From contig DBMR01000040.1 in assembly GCA_002298785.1 (NCBI GenBank), positions 62,001-126,000 on the forward strand: DNA of 64,000 nucleotides, read 5' to 3'. This DNA comes from Verrucomicrobia subdivision 3 bacterium UBA693 (GTDB taxonomy: Bacteria; Verrucomicrobiota; Verrucomicrobiia; Limisphaerales; UBA8199). The position numbers and the translations under genes were made by a program. Of the stretch, positions 52,350-60,120 are shown piece by piece. The first letter of the stretch is position 1. Each line of letters begins with the position of its first letter. The notes beneath the pieces are model-generated. The model searched no databases and had not been told where the DNA came from. It saw only the letters and a program-made list of their open reading frames with translations.

Positions 52350-53566
52350 GCAGGGACTATGGGCTTTGGCACCGTCTGGTTTACCGCCTGGTTCCGATTC
52401 TTTACTTCGCTCGGATCACCGTGACTCACCGCGAGCGGTTACCCCGGAACGGGCCGGTATTGTTCCTGGCCCTGCATCGTAATGGCGCGCTCGATGGCCT
52501 GGTTTATTACCAGGCTTTGCGCGGTCCGATCTTCATGATCTCGACGCAACTACGCCGGAACTGGTTTGCCCGTCTTTTCTTTACCGGGATCGCGGTCAAA
52601 CGAACCAAAGACGAGGGCGAGCAGCAAACCAATAATGACGCGCTGCAGGCCTGCACGCAAGTACTGCGGCGCGGCGGCAAACTTTGCATTTTCCCGGAGG
52701 GCACCAGCACGCTCGGGCCAAGGCATCTACCGTTTAAATCCGGCGCCGCATGGCTGGTTATGAACTGCCTGGATCAAGGCGGTACGCCGCCGCAAGTGGT
52801 TCCGGTGGGAATTCACTACCAGTGCCCCTGGGCCTTTCGTGCCAGGGTCGAAGTGGTGGTGGGAACCCCGATCGCGGTAGATCTGCCCGCGAACCTAAGT
52901 GCCCGTGAACGCCTAAGGATCTTAAGGACGCGCATGCAGGCTGGTTTGGAAGCCGTGGGCATCAACGTTCCAACCGCCCAGTATCAGGAAACCATCCAGC
53001 AATTAGCTTATGCCTCCACGCTGGCCACCCCGCGCTCCTACTTCAAATCGCTCAAAGCCCTGGAACGGGAAATGCCAGTGCCGATTCGCCAAGCCGGGGA
53101 AAAGCTTCAACCCGAATTGAACCGGGCCAAACTATGGTATCATCAGGGTGTGCCCCTCTTTCCCATGGGCTCGGCGGGGCTGTATTGCCTGGCCCTGCTG
53201 CTGCTGGCGCCGCTCACGGCCACGGGCATCCTCCTCAACCTGCCGCCTTACCTCGCCGGCTGGTATGCGGGAAGGAAATTCCCCGACGATCGAAACGTCA
53301 TTTCACTCTGGAAATTACTGGTTGGCGCACCAGTGCTCTGCTTGTGGCTCGTGGCCGTGACGGTCTCTTGTCTGGCCCTTGGCAGACCGCTGTGGTTATT
53401 CGCGTACGCGGGCCTGAGCTGGCTCGCACTCGTGATGTATTATCGAGTCAAGAAACTGGCGGTCGCGGTTCACAACGTTTTGGTGTGTCCACACCTGCGA
53501 AAACAGGTTTTGAACTTCAGAGATACCGTGCTGCAAAACCTGCCAGCCGAAGCGGTCGAAGAATAG
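52346..53566 (+). CDS. PlsC-type glycerophospholipid acyltransferase with C-terminal membrane helices
   Basis: 406 residues from the ATG at 52346, which overlaps the upstream stop (ATGA). The acyltransferase domain spans about 15-230: motif I is HRNGALD (H44, D50, the HX5D variant seen in one PlsC branch) and motif III is FPEGTS (116-121). Residues after 265 hold about four membrane helices (LYCLALLLLAPLTATGILLN, LWKLLVGAPVLCLWLVAVTV, LWLFAYAGLSWLALVMYYRV). The usual reaction is fatty-acyl transfer to lysophosphatidate or a related lipid. Second gene of the 50901-57024 operon; PAP2 follows after 27 nt. Confidence 0.85.
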   Translation: MSRDYGLWHRLVYRLVPILYFARITVTHRERLPRNGPVLFLALHRNGALDGLVYYQALRGPIFMISTQLRRNWFARLFFTGIAVKRTKDEGEQQTNNDALQACTQVLRRGGKLCIFPEGTSTLGPRHLPFKSGAAWLVMNCLDQGGTPPQVVPVGIHYQCPWAFRARVEVVVGTPIAVDLPANLSARERLRILRTRMQAGLEAVGINVPTAQYQETIQQLAYASTLATPRSYFKSLKALEREMPVPIRQAGEKLQPELNRAKLWYHQGVPLFPMGSAGLYCLALLLLAPLTATGILLNLPPYLAGWYAGRKFPDDRNVISLWKLLVGAPVLCLWLVAVTVSCLALGRPLWLFAYAGLSWLALVMYYRVKKLAVAVHNVLVCPHLRKQVLNFRDTVLQNLPAEAVEE

Positions 53567-53593
53567 GCCGCGACCAACGCAGCCCCAAATTTT

Positions 53594-54514
53594 ATGGATA
53601 CCTCTTCACTCCCAACGGTGCCCGCAGGCCAGACGGTATCCTCGACGGCCACACGGACCTCTGGTGCCTTCCGCCTGCTGCCACATGAGTTCTGCTTTGG
53701 TTTGTTCCTGGCGACAACCTGGATTCGTCTAGTGCTGGTGGAAGGATTCTTCGGCCCAGACACCCTGCTTTACCTGGCCCTGCTCGTATGCAACCTCGCC
53801 GCGATATGGTATCCACGCGCCACCGGCACGGACTGGCGGTGGCGCATCGGGCTGTTGTTCTACCCGGTGGCGATGAACATCGTCTTCCAAAACATGAAGA
53901 CAGCGGTACCAAGGATTCATCCACAATCGCTTGATGCCTGGTTGCACCAGATCGACACTCAAATTATCGGCACAAATCTGAGTGTGCGACTGCAACCCTG
54001 GGTGCATCCCGTGCTGACGGAGCTCTTCAGCCTGTGTTACTTCCTCTTCTTTGTGTACCTGCTCTTCAGCCTGATCTATTACTTCGTGGGAGAAGTGGGT
54101 GTGCTTAAGAAGTTCATCATTGGCCTGTTCACCATCTACGGCATTGGCTTTTTGGGGTACTCGTGGGTCCCAGCCGCCGGTCCTTGCCATGCCATGGCGG
54201 ATCATTTCACCGTTCCGCTCGAGGGCTGGTGGATCACCCGGTTGAACGCGGCTGTTGTGGCGCGGGGCAGCAACGGGGTCGATGTCTTTCCCAGCCTGCA
54301 CTGCGCGATTTCCGCCTTCTTCCTCTTTTTTGATCTTCACCACCGCCCGTGGCGGTTTCGACTCTACGTCGTTCCTTGCGTGGGGCTATGGATTTCGACC
54401 ATTTATTTACGCTATCACTACCTGGTGGACGTGATTTGCGGGTTTGCACTCGCGGCCTTCGCGCTTTGGTTGGCGAACCGACACCGGGACAACAAACCAG
54501 TTCAAACGAATTAA
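53594..54514 (+). CDS. AUR1/IPC-synthase-like PAP2 membrane enzyme
   Basis: 306 residues, about six membrane helices. The PAP2_3 pattern resembles yeast AUR1 (inositol phosphorylceramide synthase) more than simple phosphatases: FPSLHCAIS (H236), then LRYHYLVDVICG (H275, D279) and the upstream WVPAAGPCHAMADH. Such enzymes dephosphorylate or exchange headgroups on lipids: phosphatidate phosphatase, or transfer of a phospho-alcohol from one lipid to another. It lies between the PlsC acyltransferase and the Rph-like enzyme (5 nt to the latter) in a likely operon. The physiological lipid is unknown. Confidence 0.8.
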   Translation: MDTSSLPTVPAGQTVSSTATRTSGAFRLLPHEFCFGLFLATTWIRLVLVEGFFGPDTLLYLALLVCNLAAIWYPRATGTDWRWRIGLLFYPVAMNIVFQNMKTAVPRIHPQSLDAWLHQIDTQIIGTNLSVRLQPWVHPVLTELFSLCYFLFFVYLLFSLIYYFVGEVGVLKKFIIGLFTIYGIGFLGYSWVPAAGPCHAMADHFTVPLEGWWITRLNAAVVARGSNGVDVFPSLHCAISAFFLFFDLHHRPWRFRLYVVPCVGLWISTIYLRYHYLVDVICGFALAAFALWLANRHRDNKPVQTN

Positions 54515-54519
54515 AACCT

Positions 54520-57024
54520 ATGAAATACACCTACGGTTTCGAAGAACCACTGGCCACTCGGCTGGAATTGAGCGGGGGCAAAGGCTCAAACCTGGCTCTG
54601 CTGACACAACGCGGTTTTCCAGTCCCGCCCGGCTTTGTCATCAGCGCACAGGCTTACCGCGAATTCATGGCTTCAGCGGAACCGCTCCTCCGCGAGGTGA
54701 AGGATTTCCATTTTGACGATCCCGGAATACTGCGCGCTGAGAGCGATGATTTGCGCCAACAACTCGGTTCGCTCCAACTTCCCGACGAAGTGGTGCAGGA
54801 AGTGCGCGGGCGGCTCGAACAATTCCCGACCGGCCAAGCCTTTTCGGTGCGCTCTTCGTCCACGATGGAAGACCTGGCCGGAGCCGCCTTCGCCGGCCAG
54901 CACGAAACCTACCTGAATTGCTCTGGGCCGGATCGAATTCTGGACCGGATCAAAGCGTGTTTTATGTCACTTTGGTTCGACCGGGCTATTGCATATCGTC
55001 ACCAACAAGGCTTCGACCATGCTTTGGCAGCCATGTCGGTGGTGGTGCAAACCATGGTGCAGTGCGATGTCGCCGGCGTCGGTTTCAGCGTGAACCCAGT
55101 CAATGGCGATCTCAACGAGATCATTCTGGATGCGAATTTTGGGCTGGGAGAATCGGTCGTCAGCGGCGAAGGCGAGGTCGATCATTTTGTGCTCGATAAG
55201 AGTAATCGGGCCGTAAGATCTGCAATTATCGCCCAAAAAACCCGCAAGGTGGTCGGAGTCGCCGGAGGCATTGAAGAAATGCGCCTTACGCCGGAGGAAG
55301 GCGCGAAATCCTGCCTGGGCCCGGCACAACTCACAGCTCTCGCCGCATTGTTGGTCCGGGTCGAGGCCAGTTATCATTTCCCGCAAGACATCGAATGGGG
55401 CTTTGCCAAAGGCGAGTTGTTCCTGCTGCAATCGCGCCCGATCACCACCATCCCTCCTCGCTGGACTCGGGACGAATCCGCCGAACGCTTTCCCAATGTG
55501 ATTACTCCACTGACCTGGGACTTTGTCGAAAGCGGATTCCATCGTTCCTTGAATCATTCGTTCCGGCTCATGGGCTTCCCGCCTTTCAACGGCAAATGGT
55601 TTGCCATGCATGACCATTACATTTACGGCAATCAAAATGCCGTCGAGCTTTATGCCCGCCAAACACCGTTTCTCGTGCGCAACCTCGAGGAGTTACGGGC
55701 GGCGTTGCCAAAGCTGCGTGAAACCTACCGGTGGGTCCAGGAACTGCCGGTGCTCTGGGCGCGCGACCTGGACTACTACCTGATCACGATTGGCCGTTAT
55801 CAGGCGGAACCACTCGCTTCCAAGTCGCTGCGGGAAGTCTGGCAGCACGTGCTGGCGATTAACGAGCATGGTGCCGACTATTTTCTGCCCAACATCGCCA
55901 TTTCCATCACGCACGGCACCCTCTATCGTTTGCTGCATCTCCTGCTGAAATTGTGCCTCGGCCCGGAACCGGCCAATGCGCTGTTCGACCGGTTGATGGC
56001 CTTTTGCGAAACCAAAACCGGAATGATCAACAAGGAGCTGTATGAGTTGGCGCTCCTGGCCCGCGCGATGCCCGCTTTGGAACAACTGCTGCGCGATCGA
56101 CCATCCCGCGAAGTTATCGAGCAAAATCTCCTCGCACCTTTTCCTGAGTTTTCCCAACGGCTGGCGAAATTCCTCCGCGACCACGGGCATCGCGAAGTGG
56201 ATTTTGACGCCTATTCACCCACTTGGCTGGAACTGGCCTGGGTGGTGCTGGATAATATTCGCCTGATCCTGCAATCACCCATGGACCAGCTTCCGGCCGC
56301 GAAGGAACGTGAATTGAAGATTCGCATGCAGCAGGCGGAGCTGGAACTATACCAGAAGCTGCCCCCGGACCTGCATTTCTTCTTCGCAGAAATTCTCCGG
56401 CTGGCCCGGGTTTATACGAGCCTTGACGACTTGGAACATTATCAAACTACCCGGCTGACCCTGCCCTTACGGCGCGGCTTGAAGGAACTCGGCGAGCGTT
56501 TAGCACGACGCGGCATTCTCGCCGAGCCGATGGACGTCTTTTTTGCCCATCAGCAGCAAATCGAACGCGCGATCTCAAATGATACCGACGCCACTTGGAA
56601 AGAATTCTCCGCGCTGGTCCTTCGTCAAAAGCAGGCTTATCTCGCGGATGCAAGACGCACGCCTGATTGGATCCTGGGTTTCGAGGCAGCCACGGATACA
56701 GTCGAGGGCAGTCTTTCCGGACTCCCAGGCAGCCCAGGCATCGCCGAGGGACCAGTGTTTCTGGTGCTCGGACCGGAAGACTTCGCCAAATTCCCAAAGG
56801 GATCGGTGCTCGTCGCCCGTACGACAAACCCCACCTGGACTCCTTTGTTTTACAGTGCTGTAGCGGTGGTTACGGAAAGCGGCGGTCCATTATCACACGG
56901 TGCGGTAACCGCACGAGAAATGAAGCTCCCAGCAGTGATGTCAGTGAAGCAATCCTTGACTCGCCTCAAGAACGGTCAGCGAGTACGGGTGGACGGTGGC
57001 CGAGGCACGGTGGTTCCCCTTTAA
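54520..57024 (+). CDS. Rifampin phosphotransferase-like PEP-utilising enzyme (ATP-grasp, central domain, His domain)
   Basis: 834 residues from the ATG at 54520, 5 nt behind the PAP2 gene. Residues 1-310 form the PPDK/PEP-synthase ATP-binding domain: LSGGKGSNLALLTQRGFPVP and SVRSSSTMEDLAGAAFAGQH (conserved Lys and Arg). Residues ~320-750 are a helical central domain. The swivelling His domain is at the C-terminus with H793 in ESGGPLSHGAVTARE. PEP synthase instead has a C-terminal PEP/pyruvate barrel, which is missing here. The layout and length equal those of rifampin phosphotransferase (Rph): ATP donates beta-phosphate through His to a small molecule. With its lipid-enzyme neighbours, a lipid or polar-headgroup acceptor is more plausible than an antibiotic; that is inference. 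Confidence 0.85.
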   Translation: MKYTYGFEEPLATRLELSGGKGSNLALLTQRGFPVPPGFVISAQAYREFMASAEPLLREVKDFHFDDPGILRAESDDLRQQLGSLQLPDEVVQEVRGRLEQFPTGQAFSVRSSSTMEDLAGAAFAGQHETYLNCSGPDRILDRIKACFMSLWFDRAIAYRHQQGFDHALAAMSVVVQTMVQCDVAGVGFSVNPVNGDLNEIILDANFGLGESVVSGEGEVDHFVLDKSNRAVRSAIIAQKTRKVVGVAGGIEEMRLTPEEGAKSCLGPAQLTALAALLVRVEASYHFPQDIEWGFAKGELFLLQSRPITTIPPRWTRDESAERFPNVITPLTWDFVESGFHRSLNHSFRLMGFPPFNGKWFAMHDHYIYGNQNAVELYARQTPFLVRNLEELRAALPKLRETYRWVQELPVLWARDLDYYLITIGRYQAEPLASKSLREVWQHVLAINEHGADYFLPNIAISITHGTLYRLLHLLLKLCLGPEPANALFDRLMAFCETKTGMINKELYELALLARAMPALEQLLRDRPSREVIEQNLLAPFPEFSQRLAKFLRDHGHREVDFDAYSPTWLELAWVVLDNIRLILQSPMDQLPAAKERELKIRMQQAELELYQKLPPDLHFFFAEILRLARVYTSLDDLEHYQTTRLTLPLRRGLKELGERLARRGILAEPMDVFFAHQQQIERAISNDTDATWKEFSALVLRQKQAYLADARRTPDWILGFEAATDTVEGSLSGLPGSPGIAEGPVFLVLGPEDFAKFPKGSVLVARTTNPTWTPLFYSAVAVVTESGGPLSHGAVTAREMKLPAVMSVKQSLTRLKNGQRVRVDGGRGTVVPL

Positions 57025-57040
57025 CGCGGCTGGTAGAAGG

Positions 57041-57952
57041 TCAATCCCCGGCGGCCATGGTCCACATGCCTCTCGGGGCGGCAATGGTACCTGTACCAAC
57101 GGTCTCGGTGGTGCGGTGCAGACCGACGTGTCCGTCATGGAACAGGTAGTTGAACCGTTGGGAATGCAACCCGTAGCTGATCGACCCGTAAGTATTTCCG
57201 GTGTAGCTGATATTGGGCGTTTTCGTCGTTTGAATGCAGTCCTCCGACACGCCACTGGGCACCGTAGGCCCAGGACCGGCGCAGAATGAAGGCCAATCGT
57301 TCCCGGCCATGTTTCGGCCGTTGGCTAATTCGGCAAGAAGAATCGTGCCGGACGGATCACCGACTTGGGCCACCTTGAAACCGCGAGGTTCCCAATCATA
57401 GGTGGCGGGAGCGGAACCTCGCAAATTATAAAAAATGCCAATCCCCTGCACATTCGCCGAAGGTAAGGGAGCCGTAGCCGTGCTTAGCATGAATCCCGCC
57501 CCAGCCCAGTTCATGGAATACGAGCGCCGCGCAGCATAGGCGTTCAACCAGGACTCTGCTTTGGGAAATTCGATCCGGTCCGCCGGGCATCGAAGGGTCT
57601 TGGGGGTATGCTCCGGCGTGGTAACGCCCATAATGAGTTCCGATTCAGGCGCGGTGCCACCGATGTGGCGATGGATGTAGTCGTCCCAGGTTAATTGGTA
57701 TTGGACATCGCCGGTGGAATACACGGCTGGTGGAAACATCTCCTGGCGATCCGAGGTAAGCATGGCCAACCCCAGTCCGAGTTGTTTCATATTGGACAAG
57801 CACCGCGCACGCTGCGCCCGGGCCTGGGCTCGGCTCAAAGCCGGCAACAGCATGGCCGCCAATATCGCAATGATGGCAATGACCACCAGGAGTTCAATTA
57901 GGGTAAACCCCCGACGCCGTGTCCGTGTAAGCTGTGCGGCGATTCGCATCAT
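57041..57952 (-). CDS. Pseudopilin-like protein with H-X9-DG motif
   Basis: 303 residues with a prepilin leader RRRGFTLIELLVVIAIIAIL, then AAMLLPALSRAQARAQRARC. The C-terminus carries the family's H-X9-DG motif (HSQRFNYLFHDG), intact in contrast to the pseudopilin at 43675. Middle part is beta-rich. It ends 16 bp from the Rph-like gene, which is convergent. Expected to be cleaved and assembled or secreted by a pilus or type II-like system; the ligand or role is unknown. Confidence 0.85.
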   Translation of the reverse strand: MMRIAAQLTRTRRRGFTLIELLVVIAIIAILAAMLLPALSRAQARAQRARCLSNMKQLGLGLAMLTSDRQEMFPPAVYSTGDVQYQLTWDDYIHRHIGGTAPESELIMGVTTPEHTPKTLRCPADRIEFPKAESWLNAYAARRSYSMNWAGAGFMLSTATAPLPSANVQGIGIFYNLRGSAPATYDWEPRGFKVAQVGDPSGTILLAELANGRNMAGNDWPSFCAGPGPTVPSGVSEDCIQTTKTPNISYTGNTYGSISYGLHSQRFNYLFHDGHVGLHRTTETVGTGTIAAPRGMWTMAAGD

Positions 57953-58093
57953 GCTCAGCGCAGATTACACCCTTTGTGCCCCGAGGTAAATACCCTGCTT
58001 TGGGAGCCTGCATGAGGCTACAAAGCAGCTGCAAAACTGTAATCGCCAGCCAGACTGGTTTATGCGACTTTCAATCCATAACGCAATTCACTT

Positions 58094-58438
58094 ATGAAAC
58101 GAATTCGCAAAGACGAACTTTACGGCAATTTGGGCACTTTTCTCAAAGCCAAGGGTATCGAGCTAAAGGAAGGTAGCTACTCGCAGCGTATCCAAAAGAC
58201 CTGCGGACTGCTCACCGACGCCATCAACCTGAGCGAGTCTGGACTGGAGCGGGCCAAGCAGGAAATCGATCGGAAACTGGAGCAGATGCGCCAGGTTATT
58301 CACGAAAAGACCGCCCCCAAGCAATCGGCGCCACCGGCTGCGGCGAAACCAAAGGCGGCAAAAAAGAAACAGCCCGCGCCCAAGGCCGCCACAAAACCTG
58401 CCCCCGATCGCCCCAGGAATTCTAGGAAAGGCCGATAA
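58094..58438 (+). CDS. Small protein with basic Ala/Lys/Pro-rich tail
   Basis: 114 residues. An N-terminal helical part (RKDELYGNLGTFLKAKGIEL and GLERAKQEIDRKLEQMRQVI, coiled-coil-like) is followed by a low-complexity tail rich in Lys, Ala and Pro from residue 70 on. Such tails are common in nucleic-acid-binding proteins. I do not recognise the family. It is followed by two strong DNA hairpins (58452-58553). Confidence 0.5.
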   Translation: MKRIRKDELYGNLGTFLKAKGIELKEGSYSQRIQKTCGLLTDAINLSESGLERAKQEIDRKLEQMRQVIHEKTAPKQSAPPAAAKPKAAKKKQPAPKAATKPAPDRPRNSRKGR

Positions 58439-58448
58439 GGCCATGATC

Positions 58449-58472
58449 GGGAGCGCAAATTTGCGCTTTCCC
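58449..58472 (+). terminator. Perfect palindrome after the basic small protein
   Basis: AGCGCAAATTTGCGCT (58452-58467) is a perfect 16-bp palindrome flanked by GGG and TTCCC, 14 nt after the stop of the small basic protein gene. In RNA the four central bases would form the loop. Probably a terminator or the 3' end of that transcript. Confidence 0.5.
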
Positions 58473-58490
58473 TCAGATTCGCAACCACGC

Positions 58491-58553
58491 CCGGGAGCAC
58501 CGAAAATGACGTTCAAAGGAGGTGGACGGCGTCTCTAACTTCGGCGCTCCCGG
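58491..58553. repeat. Long inverted repeat (14-bp arms, 35-nt loop)
   Basis: CCGGGAGCACCGAA (58491-58504) pairs with TTCGGCGCTCCCGG (58540-58553); 13 of 14 pairs are Watson-Crick and one is G-U. The 35-nt loop carries AAAGGAGGTGG, a strong Shine-Dalgarno-like stretch. It lies in a 193-bp gap. It could be a structured RNA element, a palindromic intergenic repeat or a terminator. Confidence 0.5.
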
Positions 58554-58631
58554 AGCGAATCCCGGCCTGGATGGCTAAGGGTAGGTTAAAAACTTCTTGG
58601 CAGTCGCACCTCGGGGGGTATTGTTTCGACT

Positions 58632-59582
58632 ATGAAGCCATCCACCCGCGGGAAGAAACCGGCTCAAGGCAATCGCACCCCTGTCATAGCCAATGGCAAC
58701 GCCGGTCGTATCCATCCAGTGGTGATCTACCCATTTCGGCAGCCAGACAAACTTCAGGATCTGGAGCACTTATATGAAATGGTTGCGCGCCTCGACGCGG
58801 ACAAAGCAACCTACGCGCGTCCGATCACAGTGATCGACTGCAAGACCCGCGAAATTCTGGCGAGGAATCCACGTCACCTCCAGTTTTTGCAGCGTACTGT
58901 GAGCCGGCATTCTGACATCCTGGAAGCCTGGTGCGTCGACACCTGCCAAATGTGGTACACGGGATTGGGCGCGGCCTACGAGCGGGGCGCCAGGTCGGAT
59001 ATCTATTGGCTGATCCCGGGGGATTTCAATTACGGCGATCCCGTCGGAAGGGATGTCCTGAGCCGGCTCCACGACTTGCCGGAAATCTGCGCTGAACTTG
59101 AACAGGATCTTTCGATCGGTGAAATCGCCACCAGTTATAGCAATTCAAAACACCTGATCGACACCTACGGTACCTTCGCCCTGCTCTATACCTGGTTCCC
59201 AAAGGAGGCCGCGGAAATCCGGGAATACACCGAACGCCCACGGTCGGAATTCTTCGCCATCCGCCACCAGTTTCTCGGAGAAATGCTCCATCGCCGCTGG
59301 TACGGTTACGAGCAAACCGTGGTGATGTTGCTCCACGCCGTGCTCGATACGCGGCACATTAGCCGGTTTTTCGTAGGCAACATTTCCGATTTGCCGGAGG
59401 GCCGCGACACCTTGAGTTCGGCGATGCAACAGGTGGAACGGACTGAGCGGGTGCTGAAAACGCTGTGGCGCGAACGGCACCATCACGAGCCCGGTTGGAG
59501 CGCGCGGTACCGACAACTGGAAGCCGAGTCCGAACAGGTGCGCGGCACCGCCCTCACCCTGCTGGAACGTCTGCTGTCATAG
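58632..59582 (+). CDS. Conserved-looking protein of unknown family, possibly GT-A-like
   Basis: 316 residues, soluble. I do not recognise it with confidence. The first part reads like a Rossmann or GT-A strand set: RIHPVVIYPFRQPDKLQDLE, VIDCKTREILARNPRHLQFL, then SRHSDILEAWCVDTCQMWYT and YWLIPGDFNYGDPVGRDVLS, where GDFNYGD could be an acidic metal motif. The C-terminal half is helical (SSAMQQVERTERVLKTLWRE). A CBM48 protein gene follows after 46 nt, and may be in the same transcript, hinting at polysaccharide work. Confidence 0.5.
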   Translation: MKPSTRGKKPAQGNRTPVIANGNAGRIHPVVIYPFRQPDKLQDLEHLYEMVARLDADKATYARPITVIDCKTREILARNPRHLQFLQRTVSRHSDILEAWCVDTCQMWYTGLGAAYERGARSDIYWLIPGDFNYGDPVGRDVLSRLHDLPEICAELEQDLSIGEIATSYSNSKHLIDTYGTFALLYTWFPKEAAEIREYTERPRSEFFAIRHQFLGEMLHRRWYGYEQTVVMLLHAVLDTRHISRFFVGNISDLPEGRDTLSSAMQQVERTERVLKTLWRERHHHEPGWSARYRQLEAESEQVRGTALTLLERLLS

Positions 59583-59628
59583 CGGGCCACAATATTGACC
59601 ACCTTGAACCTGCCGACGCTCCGACACC

Positions 59629-59928
59629 ATGATCACCAGCAATCGAGAGACCTACAGCGCCCACCGCAATCTGCAGGCGAGAAACTTTATTTGCCACGCC
59701 TCTCAGGCCAAAACCGTAAGTCTGGTCGGCGATTTCAACCACTGGAACCCGTCCGCCCATCCCATGCAACGCGGGCCTGACGGCGCTTGGACCGCGCGGA
59801 TCGAAATTCGCCACGGCCACCACCGTTACGCATTCCTTGCCGACGACCAACTCCTGCTGGATCCCCAGGCCATGGGCGTCGCCCGCAACGACCAGGGCCA
59901 AAGAGTGTCACTCATAGCGGTGAGTTGA
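59629..59928 (+). CDS. Stand-alone CBM48/AMPK-type glycogen-binding protein
   Basis: 99 residues, consisting almost only of a CBM48-type domain. Recognisable are KTVSLVGDFNHWNPSAHPMQ (the GDFNxW hallmark), GAWTARIEIRHGHHRYAFLA and the final DDQLLLDPQAMGVARNDQGQ. CBM48 normally sits in front of amylase, branching-enzyme or isoamylase domains; here no catalytic domain follows. It may bind glycogen and act as a regulatory or scaffolding subunit. Short distance to the preceding unknown gene (46 nt). Confidence 0.8.
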   Translation: MITSNRETYSAHRNLQARNFICHASQAKTVSLVGDFNHWNPSAHPMQRGPDGAWTARIEIRHGHHRYAFLADDQLLLDPQAMGVARNDQGQRVSLIAVS

Positions 59929-59994
59929 TCCCCCAATTGCACATTTCCTCGAGCATCGTTAACTGCGGCTCGCCAACCAACCGGCAAACACGAG

Positions 59995-60120
59995 GTGTTC
60001 GACCGGCTCAAGGTGTTTATGCTGGGGAAGGAGAGCGACTTGCCGCAGGTTGTGGAAGCGAAGCAACTGGGAATTGCCGAAGGCGCAATAAGCGTCGTAG
60101 TTCATTCACGTGGTCTCGCC
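59995..60120 (+). pseudogene. Fragment of an ECF sigma factor, region 4 part (decayed)
   Basis: Translates as VFDRLKVFMLGKESD followed by KQLGIAEGAISVVVHSRG, which matches the region 4 pattern of the verrucomicrobial/planctomycetal ECF factors (LFxxLKxFLxGExx..YxExAxxLGxSEGAVKVAVHRLR). The rest of the protein is missing on both sides, and the frame runs into the 3' end of the MMPL gene. A sister fragment lies at 63300-63539. Confidence 0.6.

Noticed and set aside
54520..57024. Annotation as PEP synthase or pyruvate phosphate dikinase
   Set aside because: The C-terminal PEP/pyruvate barrel is missing and the His domain is last, which is the Rph layout.
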